DNA of 64,000 bases from Vitreoscilla massiliensis (GCF_001457815.1 NZ_LN898216.1:1-64000), one strand, 5' to 3'. Positions 1-9,095 are shown, numbered from the stretch's first letter. Made by a program: numbers and translations. The notes: a model not told the origin generated them from the sequence alone.

Positions 1-164
1 ATAACTTCTGGTCTGCTTCTCAAAAGAAAAGAACGAGAAATGATTAATATCATATCTTGTCTTTACTTCTTTAGCAGTGTGAGGCTTTTCGCACTCACAC
101 TTATCGGTAATCTGTTTTTAAAGAGCTATGCTACGACACTCAAAGAACCAACCGAAGCGGCTGT

Positions 165-187
165 TTCGTTGCTGTGTCAGCAGCGAA
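165..187 (+). other. 10-bp hairpin of unknown role
   Basis: The arms TTCGTTGCTG and CAGCAGCGAA pair across a TGT loop with one G-T wobble. No T-run follows, so it is not a typical intrinsic terminator. It could be part of an RNA leader or trailer from outside the window. Confidence 0.35.
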
Positions 188-510
188 GAAGCCGAATCTT
201 ACGCACATTCCCCATAGCCGTCAACACCTAAAGGCAAAAAGATTAAAGGAATTTGACCACATATCTGATTTACAAAGGATTTTAAGGAGAAAGAATTTTA
301 GAAAGCAAACGGACAACACCAAAACATTCGCGGCAACACGGAAGAAATACCCAAAATATGAGGCAATATATTAGGGGAAATGTGAAATTAAAAGCCTGAC
401 ACCAAGCAGATAAGTACAAAACTGATGCTGAATGCCACTTACAAGACCAGCAGTAATTCATCTTAAATACCAGAAGCAACCTGTCTCAGCTTGATACAAA
501 TGAAGGCATA

Positions 511-549
511 AGCGGCCTGTAAATCCCTAAAATTGATTTACAGGCCGCA
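511..549. repeat. Inverted DUS pair
   Basis: A forward copy of AGCGGCCTGTAAAT faces a reverse copy ATTTACAGGCCGC, giving a 13-bp stem with a 12-nt loop. No adjacent gene end explains it as a terminator. Confidence 0.75.
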
Positions 550-634
550 TCTCGATGTTTCACACATATATAGATATTCAGTTGCACATACAGAATACAT
601 ACCAAACATCTATAACGATTCTCTCACCCATGTA

Positions 635-689
635 TCACTATAAGCGGCCTGTAAATGCGGTTATCTCATTTACAGGCCGCTTATAGTGA
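635..689. repeat. Long perfect inverted DUS pair
   Basis: The two DUS copies are embedded in a perfect 22-bp stem (635-656 with 668-689) around an 11-nt loop. The pairing extends beyond the DUS into TCACTATA on the outer side, so the whole hairpin has been kept self-complementary. It lies in a stretch with no recognised gene. Confidence 0.8.
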
Positions 690-943
690 ACATCTCCTAG
701 CTCAAAGCCAGATGCTCATCCTCAATAGTCAAGTCAGTTACCCTTAATTATAGATATATAGAGCTGAATACTTCTCTTTAAAAACGCCACCACTCATTAC
801 AGGCCACCCGTAAACACCCAAACTCCGCCCGCTCTTATTTCCCAAGCTGGCATTAAGGCGCTAGAATCACTGTGTCATATATTGTCATATTAAATATTTG
901 CAGCCTGTCTTTTTCTTATTGCTTTATATCTTAAGTCGTGTGC

Positions 944-1906
944 ATGAAATTAAAATCTTATTTATCCATAGGCACTTTGCTTGCCATCAGTCTTAACCTC
1001 AGTGCGTGTTTGGAGCGCCCTAAAACCACTGAAACACAGAAGCCATCCAGCTCGTTAGAAGGTTTATTGGATGGTTTATCGCCCAAAACCAGTCACAAAG
1101 ACTGTGCGCCGGCGGTGATGATGGAAGGTGTGCCGCCACAAATCAAGCAAGAGGCGTTGAACAAAAACAGCCAAAACCTGTGTTTTGAGGAATTTGCCTT
1201 GAAACATTCGGCCACATCGAAAGGGCCACTGTGGGTAGCGGAATATTTAACCCCTGAAAAAGTGGCCGCCAAAGTGAAACGCCAAGGTGAATTTCATGCG
1301 GAGGAACGCTTGCCGGCAGGACAACGCGCCGAATTGAACGATTATCGTGGCAGCGGCTACGACCGTGGCCATTTGGCGCCCAGTGGCAATATGAGCACCA
1401 AGTCGGCGCAGCAAGACAGTTTTTCACTCGCCAATATGGTGCCGCAAAATCCTAAGAACAACCAACAAACGTGGCGCAATATTGAAGAAGCAGTGCGCGA
1501 AATCGTTGAAAGCAGCAATGAACCGGTGTATTTGGTCACTGGCGTGGCATTTTTGAATGCCAAAATCGCCACCATCGGTACCAATAAGGTATTGGTGCCC
1601 AGCCATTTGTACAAAGCGCTGTACCAACCGGTCAGCGGCGTTATCAGTGCGTATTGGCTGGCCAATACCGCCACTGCTCAGCCGGAAATCATCAGTGTGT
1701 GCGAATTGGAACAAAAAACCGGCGTGAATGTGTTTCCGATGCTCAGCAAAGGCGAGCGCCGTTTAAACTATGCTTTGCCCACCACGGCGGCGCAAGTGGA
1801 CAAAAACGGCAGTGTTGCCAATTTGGGTCGCGACAGCGTGACCGCTTGCAGCAACAAACTTTCTGCTGCGGAAGCAAACAAATTGTCGGTATCATTTGCC
1901 CATTAA
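944..1906 (+). CDS. DNA/RNA non-specific endonuclease, lipoprotein
   Basis: This 320-residue protein resembles the Serratia-nuclease (NUC1) family, which cuts DNA and RNA with a Mg-bound Asn and a catalytic His. The motif DRGHLAPSGNM at about residue 145 holds the catalytic His, and NMVPQNPKNNQQTW just after it fits the metal-binding Asn helix. The N-terminus is a lipoprotein signal ending LSAC, so the enzyme should be anchored facing the periplasm or the cell surface. ATG at 944 was preferred over GTG at 938 because it gives the cleaner signal peptide. It is followed 21 bp downstream by a small gene on the same strand. The family assignment is firm, but the biological role (nutrition, DNA processing or defence) is not shown. 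Confidence 0.88.
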   Translation: MKLKSYLSIGTLLAISLNLSACLERPKTTETQKPSSSLEGLLDGLSPKTSHKDCAPAVMMEGVPPQIKQEALNKNSQNLCFEEFALKHSATSKGPLWVAEYLTPEKVAAKVKRQGEFHAEERLPAGQRAELNDYRGSGYDRGHLAPSGNMSTKSAQQDSFSLANMVPQNPKNNQQTWRNIEEAVREIVESSNEPVYLVTGVAFLNAKIATIGTNKVLVPSHLYKALYQPVSGVISAYWLANTATAQPEIISVCELEQKTGVNVFPMLSKGERRLNYALPTTAAQVDKNGSVANLGRDSVTACSNKLSAAEANKLSVSFAH

Positions 1907-1927
1907 TCTAAGCCCTAAGGAGATGGC

Positions 1928-2179
1928 ATGACTTTTTCCGCGTTTGCCGATGACAGCAGTTCTTACACCTTGGCCAATCTGACCTTGGAAAACAATGGCG
2001 ATTCTGTGTCGATTTATGGCGACATCCAAATCGCACGCGATGCGCAAGGCTTGCAGCAATTATTGGAGCTGCAACACATCATCAACCAAGCGGTAGCGAC
2101 CTTACAGGCCGATGCCCAGTTGCCGGAGCAATTGGCTGCCGCGCCAGTGAATGAAATCGACAATCCATTCTTGTCTTAA
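1928..2179 (+). CDS. Small hypothetical protein
   Basis: This 83-residue protein is not recognised. A good ribosome binding site (AAGGAG) precedes its ATG, and it follows the nuclease gene by 21 bp, so the two are probably cotranscribed. The N-terminus MTFSAFADD could be a truncated signal sequence. The rest is acidic and rich in Leu, Gln and Ala, with a predicted helix around residues 40-65. A DUS-like TTACAGGCCG is read as LQAD in its coding frame. The unit ends in a DUS hairpin at 2196-2232. Confidence 0.6.
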   Translation: MTFSAFADDSSSYTLANLTLENNGDSVSIYGDIQIARDAQGLQQLLELQHIINQAVATLQADAQLPEQLAAAPVNEIDNPFLS

Positions 2180-2195
2180 TTGACGCACTACACAC

Positions 2196-2232
2196 AAGCG
2201 GCCTGTAAGCTCAAATGGTTTACAGGCCGCTT
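2196..2232 (+). terminator. DUS-pair hairpin terminator
   Basis: AAGCGGCCTGTAA at 2196-2208 pairs with its complement at 2220-2232 and is followed by TTTT. It lies just after the stop of the 83-residue gene. Confidence 0.65.
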
Positions 2233-2320
2233 TTCTGTGGTGCTCACGCTTTTCATTGCACAAGCAAACACTCTATACTTAACCCTACAACGACAACACA
2301 GCGCACACGGAGGAACCAGC

Positions 2321-2761
2321 ATGAAAACCCTGATTGTGGCCATCAGCATGGTCTTATGCAGCAACGCAGTAATGGCAGCGCCGTATGTGGTCAGTGCTGA
2401 GCCAGCCAATACCCATTACAGCGGCGCCGATGTCGATGAAACCATATACCTCAAAGACCCGAGCATGAATGTGAAGGTGTTTTCCTACAGCGGTGGCGAC
2501 CCGGCCATCAATGGTGCGTATGTGAATTTGGCCGCTTACGACGATGAAAACCGCACTTGGAATGTGTTCCCATTAAAAAACGTGCTCGACTACAAAGTCT
2601 TGCCCAGCGCCAAAGCGGGTTTTGCCAAAATCGCCTTGGTCACCCAAGATTTGGACAGAAATGGCGGCGTGTATTCCTACAAATCCACGCTGTTCATCAA
2701 TTTGCGCAACGCCGACCGCGCTGGCGGCACTATCGAAGTTGAGGAAATCCGGCAGAAATAA
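2321..2761 (+). CDS. Exported hypothetical protein
   Basis: This 146-residue protein begins with a clear signal peptide (MKTLIVAISMVLCSNAVMA, cleavage before APYVV), so it is probably periplasmic or secreted. The mature part is a small beta-rich domain with no motif I recognise. The start at 2321 is chosen because GGAGGA lies 7 bases upstream and the signal peptide begins there. It appears to be a single-gene unit ending at the DUS hairpin at 2829-2855. Confidence 0.7.
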   Translation: MKTLIVAISMVLCSNAVMAAPYVVSAEPANTHYSGADVDETIYLKDPSMNVKVFSYSGGDPAINGAYVNLAAYDDENRTWNVFPLKNVLDYKVLPSAKAGFAKIALVTQDLDRNGGVYSYKSTLFINLRNADRAGGTIEVEEIRQK

Positions 2762-2828
2762 GGCTGTGCTGCCTTGGTCGGAGCCATCAACACAGACATC
2801 TGCTTCATTGTCTCATAGTCATATTCAA

Positions 2829-2855
2829 GCGGCCTGTAAACCTGTTACAGGCCGC
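2829..2855. terminator. Bidirectional DUS-pair hairpin
   Basis: GCGGCCTGTAA and TTACAGGCCGC form an 11-bp stem with a 5-nt loop between two convergent genes. It probably stops transcription from both sides. Confidence 0.65.
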
Positions 2856-2858
2856 ATC

Positions 2859-3617
2859 TCAATGAGCACACCGCTCAGTTGACACCACCGCCAGCATTGG
2901 GCCTAGCAAATGGCGCATGTCTTCTCTGTTCGTTTGTGGCAAATACATGCTGGAAATCGAGCCATCCAAATACAAGGCTTGTTCGGTTTTTAAACGCTCT
3001 TGGAACACTTGCGCAAATTGGTAAAAACTCACCGGTTTTTGACTGATGGCGAAATACAAAGTCTTGCCTTTGATGCCGACGCCATTGCGGATTTTCAAGG
3101 AGGAGGCATGAGGCAAAAACTGCGGATTGATGCGTTGGTTGATGACCAACATCGGCCCAGATTGGGTGGCATACGTGGCCGGCACATGCGTTCTGGCATA
3201 ATCTGCCGTGCTTAAAATCCAAGCCTGTTCCTGATTCCAAGCCAACACGCCGTTGGGCTGCATGAAAAAATTGCCAAAACCACGGTCGGTATTCAATGGT
3301 GTAAACTGTTTGCCTTGCGCCACATACAGGCCGACTGGTTGGTAATTCGCATGAAACATGCCCGCATTCATGCCAAACTGCATGCGTTCACACGCAGGCA
3401 ACTCCCCACGCACCGCCGCAAACGATTGGTAAGCATGGCCGCCGTCATTGTTCAAAAACAGACGCAATTCGGCCAAGTTGTCTACTTTGATGACGTCTAT
3501 CGCCACGCCATTGCTGGCAAGTACGGTGTGCGTGGCCAACTCTGCCGCATGACATGCGCTCAAAGCTGTGCTCAAACCCAGCACCAACACCAGCCATTGC
3601 CATCGCTGTTTCATCAT
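2859..3617 (-). CDS. DUF2233 phosphodiester glycosidase-like lipoprotein
   Basis: This 252-residue protein matches the DUF2233/NAGPA-like family by the blocks NAGMFHANYQPVGLY (about residues 80-95), ATQSGPMLV and ALYLDGSISSMYLP. These line the active site in family members that cleave phosphodiester-linked sugars, but the substrate here is unknown. The N-terminus is a lipoprotein signal ending LSAC, so it acts in the cell envelope. ATG at 3617 is preferred because AAAGG lies about 8 bases upstream; a GTG at 3626 is the alternative. It stands alone and converges on the gene ending at 2761. Confidence 0.82.
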   Translation of the reverse strand: MMKQRWQWLVLVLGLSTALSACHAAELATHTVLASNGVAIDVIKVDNLAELRLFLNNDGGHAYQSFAAVRGELPACERMQFGMNAGMFHANYQPVGLYVAQGKQFTPLNTDRGFGNFFMQPNGVLAWNQEQAWILSTADYARTHVPATYATQSGPMLVINQRINPQFLPHASSLKIRNGVGIKGKTLYFAISQKPVSFYQFAQVFQERLKTEQALYLDGSISSMYLPQTNREDMRHLLGPMLAVVSTERCAH

Positions 3618-3672
3618 GTTTGCCACCTTTATGCTTGGATTGTTTGAGCATCATGACTGAATATGGGTATGT

Positions 3673-4194
3673 TCACAAACTCGCCACGCCATCACTGGCC
3701 ACCACCACCAACACCCACGCCTCAAACGTGCGCCAATTCGCAATCTCGGCATACTCATCCACAGGCGCGGCATGGTCGTAGACATCAAAATTGGCTTCAT
3801 CCGTACGGGCCAAATTAAAGCCCATCCAATCGCCCATGCTTTGGTGCACGCCCACCATCACATATTCATCAGCCATGTGTATGTCTTCATGGGCCAAATG
3901 TTCTGCCAACAAGTGCTGGGCTTGCCGCAATTCGGCCGCTCCATACAGACAGAACAGACCTTGCCGTGGGTATTGCAGGAAAAACTCGCCCACACCGATT
4001 TGGCGGATGAATTCATAATACGCAGCCGGCAAGCGCATGTCTGTGGCTTCCATGATGTCGGCCAACTCGGTTTCACTGAGGGTACGCACATCAAAACGCT
4101 GCTGTGCGGTATCGCTGCTTATCCAATGCTGCAAGGTGTGCAGCGCCCGTTGATATTCTGTTGCCATGGTATGGTTTCCATAAAGATGTTTCAT
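3673..4194 (-). CDS. SMI1/KNR4 (SUKH) family protein
   Basis: This 173-residue protein (164 if it starts at the ATG at 4167) has the SUKH pattern. An early helix is followed by RLPAAYYEFIRQIGVGEFFLQ, then an acidic segment around MADEYVMVGVHQSMGDWMGFNL, and a Trp-rich end. SUKH proteins often serve as immunity proteins against polymorphic toxins, but no toxin gene is adjacent, so it may be a housekeeping member. It is separated from ileS upstream by a DUS hairpin and therefore has its own promoter or depends on readthrough. The choice between the two starts is not settled by the ribosome binding sites. Confidence 0.75.
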   Translation of the reverse strand: MKHLYGNHTMATEYQRALHTLQHWISSDTAQQRFDVRTLSETELADIMEATDMRLPAAYYEFIRQIGVGEFFLQYPRQGLFCLYGAAELRQAQHLLAEHLAHEDIHMADEYVMVGVHQSMGDWMGFNLARTDEANFDVYDHAAPVDEYAEIANWRTFEAWVLVVVASDGVASL

Positions 4195-4213
4195 CTTACC
4201 AAAATCAATAAAA

Positions 4214-4243
4214 AAGCGGCCTGTAAAAACTTACAGGCCGCTT
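4214..4243 (-). terminator. DUS-pair hairpin after ileS
   Basis: AAGCGGCCTGTAA and its complement form a 13-bp stem with a 4-nt loop. On the minus strand the stem is followed by a run of T (complement of the A-run at 4211-4215). It lies 20 bases past the ileS stop. Confidence 0.75.
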
Positions 4244-4262
4244 GTTCTAGTTTGCAATGCGC

Positions 4263-7052
4263 TTAAGCCAACAAACGCTCTTCGCCTTTGCCTTCGATAT
4301 TGTCTATGCAACGCGCGCACAAACATGGGTGGGCGGCATTGCTGCCCACGTCTGGCAGGTAATGCCAGCAGCGTTCGCATTTTTCGCCTTCGGCTTTGTC
4401 AACAACGATGCTCAAGGTTTCGCCTTCGCTGACGCTGACTTTTGACACCATCAACACAAAGCGCAATTCTTCGCCCAAGGCACGCAAGTAGCCATAGGTT
4501 GGCTCAGGCGCAACAATGCTGACCGCCGCTTGCCATGATGAACCCACGACATCGGCCGCACGTTTGGTTTCGATTTCCTTGTTCACCGCTTCGCGCACTT
4601 CACGCACCGCTTGCCATTTTTTCGCCAATTCGGCTTCCACCGCTTCAGGCATGGCTGGGAATTCGTGCAAAGTGTGATACAGCACTGAGTCTTCGGTGCC
4701 ACCGGCCAAGATTTCCCACGCCTCTTCCGCAGTGAAGCACAAGATAGGGCTGATGCCCAAAATCAAGCTGCGGGTGATGTGGTACAAGGCGGTTTGTGCG
4801 CTGCGACGGCCACGGCTGTCGGCTTTCATGGTGTAGAGGCGGTCTTTTAAGATGTCCAAATAGAACGCGCCCATCTCGTCGGCACAGAAATGCACAATGT
4901 CTTGCACCGCATAGTGGAAGGCATAGCGCGGATAATGGTCGCCGACCAAACGCTCTTGTAATTGACGCGCCAACACCACCGCATAGCGGTCGAGCGGCAA
5001 CATATCGTTATAAGACACAGCATCGGTGATGGCATCAAAATCAGACAAGTTCGCCAATAAGAAGCGGATGGTATTGCGCAAACGGCGGTAGCTGTCGGTG
5101 GTGCGTTTCAAGATTTCATCGGAAATCGCCAACTCACCTGAGTAATCAGTAGACGCTACCCACAAGCGCAAGATGTCGGCACCCAATGAGTCGTTCACTT
5201 TTTGTGGCGCAATCACATTGCCGATGGATTTGGACATTTTCTGACCTTTGCCATCGACCACAAAACCATGGGTCAACAATTGGTTGTACGGCGCACGGCC
5301 AGCGGTGGCGCAAGCGGTCAACATCGACGATTGGAACCAACCGCGATGTTGGTCTGAACCTTCCAAATACAAATCGGCCGGCCATTTCAATTCTTCGCGC
5401 TGTTTCAATACCGCGAAATGGGTCGAACCTGAGTCAAACCACACGTCCAAAGTGTCGGGCAATTTGTCGTACACATCAACATCGGCCGCATCCAACAACT
5501 CGGTTTTATCGAGCTTGAACCACGCTTCTATGCCTTCTTGCTCAATGCGTTTGGCAATGATTTCGATGAATTCGGCACTCTTAGGATGCAATTCGCCAGT
5601 TTCTTTGTGGGCAAAGAAGGCCATAGGCACGCCCCAGTTGCGTTGGCGTGACACACACCAGTCTGGGCGGCCTGAAATCATCGCTTCCAAACGCGCACGG
5701 CCCCAAGCAGGGAAGAATTCGGTGTCGTCGACCGCATTCATCGCCACATCGCGCAAGACTTTGCCTTCAGTGCCAGCTTTATCCATGCTGATGAACCACT
5801 GTGCAGTGGCACGGAAAATAATTGGGGTTTTGTGGCGCCAGCAATGTGGGTAGCTGTGCTCCATTTTTTTGAACGCGAGCAAACGGCCGTTTTCTTTCAA
5901 CCAGTCGATGACGATTTCATTCGCTTCCCACACGGTTTTGCCGGCCACGCGTGGCACGTCAGAACGGAAACGACCGTCGTTCATCACTGGGCAATCAATC
6001 GGCAAGCCGTATTTCAGGCCGACATTGTAGTCGTCCAAACCGTGTGCAGGCGCGGTGTGTACCATGCCCGTACCGGCATCGGCGGTAACGTGTTCACCGA
6101 CGATAATCGGTACGATGCGGTCTAAGAATGGGTGTTCAACTTCCAAGTTTTCCAAGTTGATACCGACGGTTTCGCCCAAGACTTCAAAGCTTTCAAAACC
6201 GTAACGTGCTGCTGCGCCTTCAACCAAGTCTTTGGCCAACACCAGCACGCGGCCTTCGTTGCTGCGGATCAATTGGTAGACCAACTCTGGGTGCACGCTG
6301 ATGGCTTGGTTGGCCGGCAAAGTCCACGGTGTGGTGGTCCAGATGACAGCCTCAACCGATTCCAATTGCTCACCAGAAAACTCAAACACTTGCGCTACCG
6401 CTTCGGCATCCAAGAATTCAAACGCCACATCCAAAGCAGGCGATACTTTGTCTTTGTATTCCACTTCCGCTTCGGCCAAGGCTGAGCCACACTCCAAACA
6501 GAAATGCACTGGTTTTTCGCCTTTGACCAAATAACCGGCTTCTTGGATTTTGCCCAAGTTGCGCACGATGTTGGCTTCGGTGCCGAAATTCATGGTTTTG
6601 TACGGATTGTCCCAATCGCCGATGATGCCCAAGCGGATAAAGTCTTTTTTCTGACGCGCGATTTGTTCTTCCGCGTATTCGCGGCACAATTGGCGGAATT
6701 TGGCGGCAGGGATTTCTTTGCCATACAGTTTTTCTACCATCAATTCAATCGGCAAACCGTGGCAGTCCCAACCTGGAACATAAGGCGCATCAAAGCCCGC
6801 CCATGTTTTGGAGCGGACGATCATGTCTTTTAAAATTTTGTTGACCGCATGACCAATGTGAATGTCACCGTTGGCATACGGCGGGCCATCGTGTAACACG
6901 AATTTAGGGCGGCCGGCCGCAATCTGACGCAATTTTTCATAGCGTTTTTGTTGACGCCACTGGTCTACCCATGCGCCCTCGCGTTTGGCAAGGTTACCGC
7001 GCATCGGAAACGGCGTGTCCAATAAATTGACGGTGGTTCGGTAATCGGTCAT
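4263..7052 (-). CDS. ileS: Isoleucyl-tRNA synthetase
   Basis: This 929-residue class I aminoacyl-tRNA synthetase charges tRNA-Ile with isoleucine and hydrolyses mischarged valine. The HIGH motif is visible near residue 65 (NGDIHIGHAVNK) and KMSKS near residue 605 (GQKMSKSIGN). The editing domain lies between them, with the conserved block WTTTPWTLPANQA. The C-terminal zinc site has four Cys in CERCWHY and CLCARC. The length is normal for the bacterial type. It follows ribF on the same strand by about 47 bases, as in other Neisseriaceae, and the two probably share a transcript. Confidence 0.98.
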   Translation of the reverse strand: MTDYRTTVNLLDTPFPMRGNLAKREGAWVDQWRQQKRYEKLRQIAAGRPKFVLHDGPPYANGDIHIGHAVNKILKDMIVRSKTWAGFDAPYVPGWDCHGLPIELMVEKLYGKEIPAAKFRQLCREYAEEQIARQKKDFIRLGIIGDWDNPYKTMNFGTEANIVRNLGKIQEAGYLVKGEKPVHFCLECGSALAEAEVEYKDKVSPALDVAFEFLDAEAVAQVFEFSGEQLESVEAVIWTTTPWTLPANQAISVHPELVYQLIRSNEGRVLVLAKDLVEGAAARYGFESFEVLGETVGINLENLEVEHPFLDRIVPIIVGEHVTADAGTGMVHTAPAHGLDDYNVGLKYGLPIDCPVMNDGRFRSDVPRVAGKTVWEANEIVIDWLKENGRLLAFKKMEHSYPHCWRHKTPIIFRATAQWFISMDKAGTEGKVLRDVAMNAVDDTEFFPAWGRARLEAMISGRPDWCVSRQRNWGVPMAFFAHKETGELHPKSAEFIEIIAKRIEQEGIEAWFKLDKTELLDAADVDVYDKLPDTLDVWFDSGSTHFAVLKQREELKWPADLYLEGSDQHRGWFQSSMLTACATAGRAPYNQLLTHGFVVDGKGQKMSKSIGNVIAPQKVNDSLGADILRLWVASTDYSGELAISDEILKRTTDSYRRLRNTIRFLLANLSDFDAITDAVSYNDMLPLDRYAVVLARQLQERLVGDHYPRYAFHYAVQDIVHFCADEMGAFYLDILKDRLYTMKADSRGRRSAQTALYHITRSLILGISPILCFTAEEAWEILAGGTEDSVLYHTLHEFPAMPEAVEAELAKKWQAVREVREAVNKEIETKRAADVVGSSWQAAVSIVAPEPTYGYLRALGEELRFVLMVSKVSVSEGETLSIVVDKAEGEKCERCWHYLPDVGSNAAHPCLCARCIDNIEGKGEERLLA

Positions 7053-7083
7053 AACATTCTCTATCGTTGGTCTTTACTAAATT

Positions 7084-7097
7084 AAGCGGCCTGTAAA
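7084..7097 (+). repeat. Single DUS between ribF and ileS
   Basis: AAGCGGCCTGTAAA lies in the 47-base gap between two cotranscribed genes. It is unpaired, so it is unlikely to terminate transcription and is best read as an uptake-sequence copy. Confidence 0.7.
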
Positions 7098-7099
7098 CA

Positions 7100-8032
7100 T
7101 CAAGCCTCGCCCCAAGCGCGTGCTTGCGACATATCTACATGTATTTGGTGTTGCAATGCTTCTAAACTGTCAAACTTCCATTCATCGCGCAATTTGTGTT
7201 TGAACGCGACCTGTATGCGTTGGCCGTACAGCGATTCGTGCCAATCAAACAAATGCACTTCACACTTTTGATTGCGGCTGTCGGTGACGGTAGGGTTCAA
7301 ACCAAAACTGGCCACACCGCGGCGTTTGCCAAAGCTGCCCATCACTTCTACCACATACACGCCACTGAGGGGAAACAATAATGGCGGCAGATGCACATTG
7401 GCAGTCGGACAACCGAGCGTGCGCCCCAGCTTGGCACCGTGTTTCACATGGCCAGAAAGCACATACGGATGGCCTAACAAACGCTCGGCCAAACCCAAAT
7501 CGCCTTGGCTTAAGGCCTCGCGTATCACCGTACTGGAAGCGCGGGTGTTTTCCACCATGATGCTGGAGGTATTTTCGGTCACAAACGCCGTTTGTTCTTT
7601 GAGCAGTGCAAAATTGCCTTGGCGTTTGGCGCCAAAACAAAAATCATCGCCTATCAGCAAATACTTCACATTCAATTGCCCTATCAACACCTCGTCGATA
7701 AAGCTTTGCGCCGGTATCCCTGCAAATTCGCTGTTAAAACGGCGCACATTCACCCCTTTGATATGGGGATGAATCTTGGAAATCAAACGCATTTTGTCGC
7801 GCATAGGGCTTAAACGCGGCGGCAATTCTTTGCCCATTAAGCGTGAAAAATACTCTTTTGGTTGCGGTTCAAACACCATCACCACCGCGGGCAAACCGCG
7901 GGCGTCGGCCTCGTGTTGTAAGCGCGCCAATATGTGTTGGTGCCCCAAATGCACCCCATCAAAGTTGCCGATTGTCAGCGCACAACCATTCGGGAAATGG
8001 CTTGCATCGGTTTGACCCAACCAAATTTGCAT
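7100..8032 (-). CDS. ribF: Bifunctional riboflavin kinase/FAD synthetase
   Basis: This 310-residue protein makes FMN from riboflavin and then FAD. The N-terminal nucleotidyltransferase half shows TIGNFDGVHLGHQ near residue 20 and the ISSTVIRE-like SSTVIREAL near residue 165. The C-terminal kinase half starts around GHVKHGAKLGRTLGCPTANV and includes the GVASFGLNPTV segment. The length is typical. It is the first gene of the ribF-ileS unit; the start at 8032 gives the usual short N-terminus. Confidence 0.96.
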   Translation of the reverse strand: MQIWLGQTDASHFPNGCALTIGNFDGVHLGHQHILARLQHEADARGLPAVVMVFEPQPKEYFSRLMGKELPPRLSPMRDKMRLISKIHPHIKGVNVRRFNSEFAGIPAQSFIDEVLIGQLNVKYLLIGDDFCFGAKRQGNFALLKEQTAFVTENTSSIMVENTRASSTVIREALSQGDLGLAERLLGHPYVLSGHVKHGAKLGRTLGCPTANVHLPPLLFPLSGVYVVEVMGSFGKRRGVASFGLNPTVTDSRNQKCEVHLFDWHESLYGQRIQVAFKHKLRDEWKFDSLEALQHQIHVDMSQARAWGEA

Positions 8033-8210
8033 ATTAATACAGTATCTTTACACTGATAAAACGTTATATTTTAAACGCTATGTGCGTTTGCAGCTAGTAT
8101 AAGAATGCACTGTATTAGTGCACAGCACAATAATCTATCGCTAAAATCGGTGGCATCATGCATCGCTTTGTCTTAAACTTCGCCCTACATTAACGTTTCA
8201 TGTGGCTAAA

Positions 8211-8240
8211 TTGACAAATCACACACAGTTGTAGCCTATT
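8211..8240 (+). promoter_or_regulatory. Possible promoter of the ABC permease gene
   Basis: A perfect TTGACA at 8211-8216 is followed about 18 bases later by a weak -10 (CCTATT). The position, 32 bases upstream of the permease start, is sensible, but the -10 match is poor. Confidence 0.35.
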
Positions 8241-8271
8241 GGTACACATCCCTATCTGTTGGAGTATATAT

Positions 8272-9018
8272 ATGGATTTTCGCTTTGATATTATCTACGA
8301 ATATCGCGAAATGTTTTGGACGGGTGCCAAATACACTTTGGGTCTGACCGCATTTGCAGTTGCCGTAGGTACGGTTTTGGGTTTAATCGGTGCCTTATGC
8401 CGTCTGGCCAACTTTGAAAAAGGCAATATTGTGTTGCGCAGCTTGGGTTGGATTTTGCGCAATGTCTCCCTGCTGTACGTCACCCTCTTTCGCGGCACGC
8501 CGCTGTTCGTACAAATCTTCATTTGGCACTTTATTTGGTCGGTGGCCTTAATCAACCCTGCCGATGGCTGGATTATTTCTGGCGATTTGGCGCGTGAATT
8601 GCGCAAAGAATACGGCGCTTTGATTGCCGGTGCTTTGGCCTTGTCTGCCAATGCCGGTGCTTACATCACCGAGATTTTCCGTGCAGGTATTCAATCGATA
8701 GACAAAGGCCAAGTCGAGGCTGCGCGTTCTTTGGGTTTGACTTACCCGCAAGCAATGCGCCATGTGATTTTGCCGCAAGCCACCCGCCGCATGTTGCCAC
8801 CGTTTGGCAATGAATTCATCACCTTATTGAAAGACAGCTCGTTGGTGTCTGCCATTGGCGTGGCCGAATTGGCTTACGTGGCGCGCACGGTTTCAGGCCG
8901 CTTTTCGATTTACGAAGAACCTTACTATGCCATTGCCTTGATTTACTTGGTGATGACCATCGGTTTGGCTGCTTTGTTCTCATGGCTGGAAAAACGCTAC
9001 CGCATCGGCGGCCGTTAA
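8272..9018 (+). CDS. Amino-acid ABC transporter permease
   Basis: This 248-residue inner-membrane protein belongs to the HisM/GlnP polar-amino-acid permease family. It has several hydrophobic segments, the family block LLYVTLFRGTPLFVQ near residue 78, and the EAA loop EAARSLGLTYPQAMRHVILPQA near residue 155, which docks the ATPase. The start at 8272 is supported by GGAG 7 bases upstream. No substrate-binding protein or ATPase gene is adjacent, which is unusual because these are normally in one operon. The gene is closed off by an intrinsic terminator at 9039-9072. Substrate cannot be told from sequence. Confidence 0.9.
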   Translation: MDFRFDIIYEYREMFWTGAKYTLGLTAFAVAVGTVLGLIGALCRLANFEKGNIVLRSLGWILRNVSLLYVTLFRGTPLFVQIFIWHFIWSVALINPADGWIISGDLARELRKEYGALIAGALALSANAGAYITEIFRAGIQSIDKGQVEAARSLGLTYPQAMRHVILPQATRRMLPPFGNEFITLLKDSSLVSAIGVAELAYVARTVSGRFSIYEEPYYAIALIYLVMTIGLAALFSWLEKRYRIGGR

Positions 9019-9038
9019 TCCCCTGCTATTGTTCACGC

Positions 9039-9072
9039 ACAAGCCCGACTCAGTTCGGGCTTGTTTGTTTTT
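9039..9072 (+). terminator. Intrinsic terminator
   Basis: ACAAGCCCGA pairs with TCGGGCTTGT across a 6-nt loop and is followed by TTGTTTTT. It lies 20 bases past the permease stop. Confidence 0.85.
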
Positions 9073-9095
9073 GTGCCATAATGCCTGCCATGATT

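Larger units (their letters stand above)
1..943. other. Gene-poor left end
   Basis: No convincing gene is seen in this stretch. Its open frames are short, overlap one another and lack ribosome binding sites. It contains a 10-bp hairpin at 165-187 (loop TGT), two inverted DUS pairs at 511-549 and 635-689, and a decayed DUS-like sequence near 819. The base composition is more AT-rich than the neighbouring coding DNA. It could be the trailing region of a gene or RNA lying outside the window. Confidence 0.6.

Noticed and set aside
3673..4194. SUKH protein as evidence of a toxin-immunity locus
   Set aside because: No toxin, secretion gene or repeated immunity genes are nearby, and single SUKH proteins occur outside such loci.
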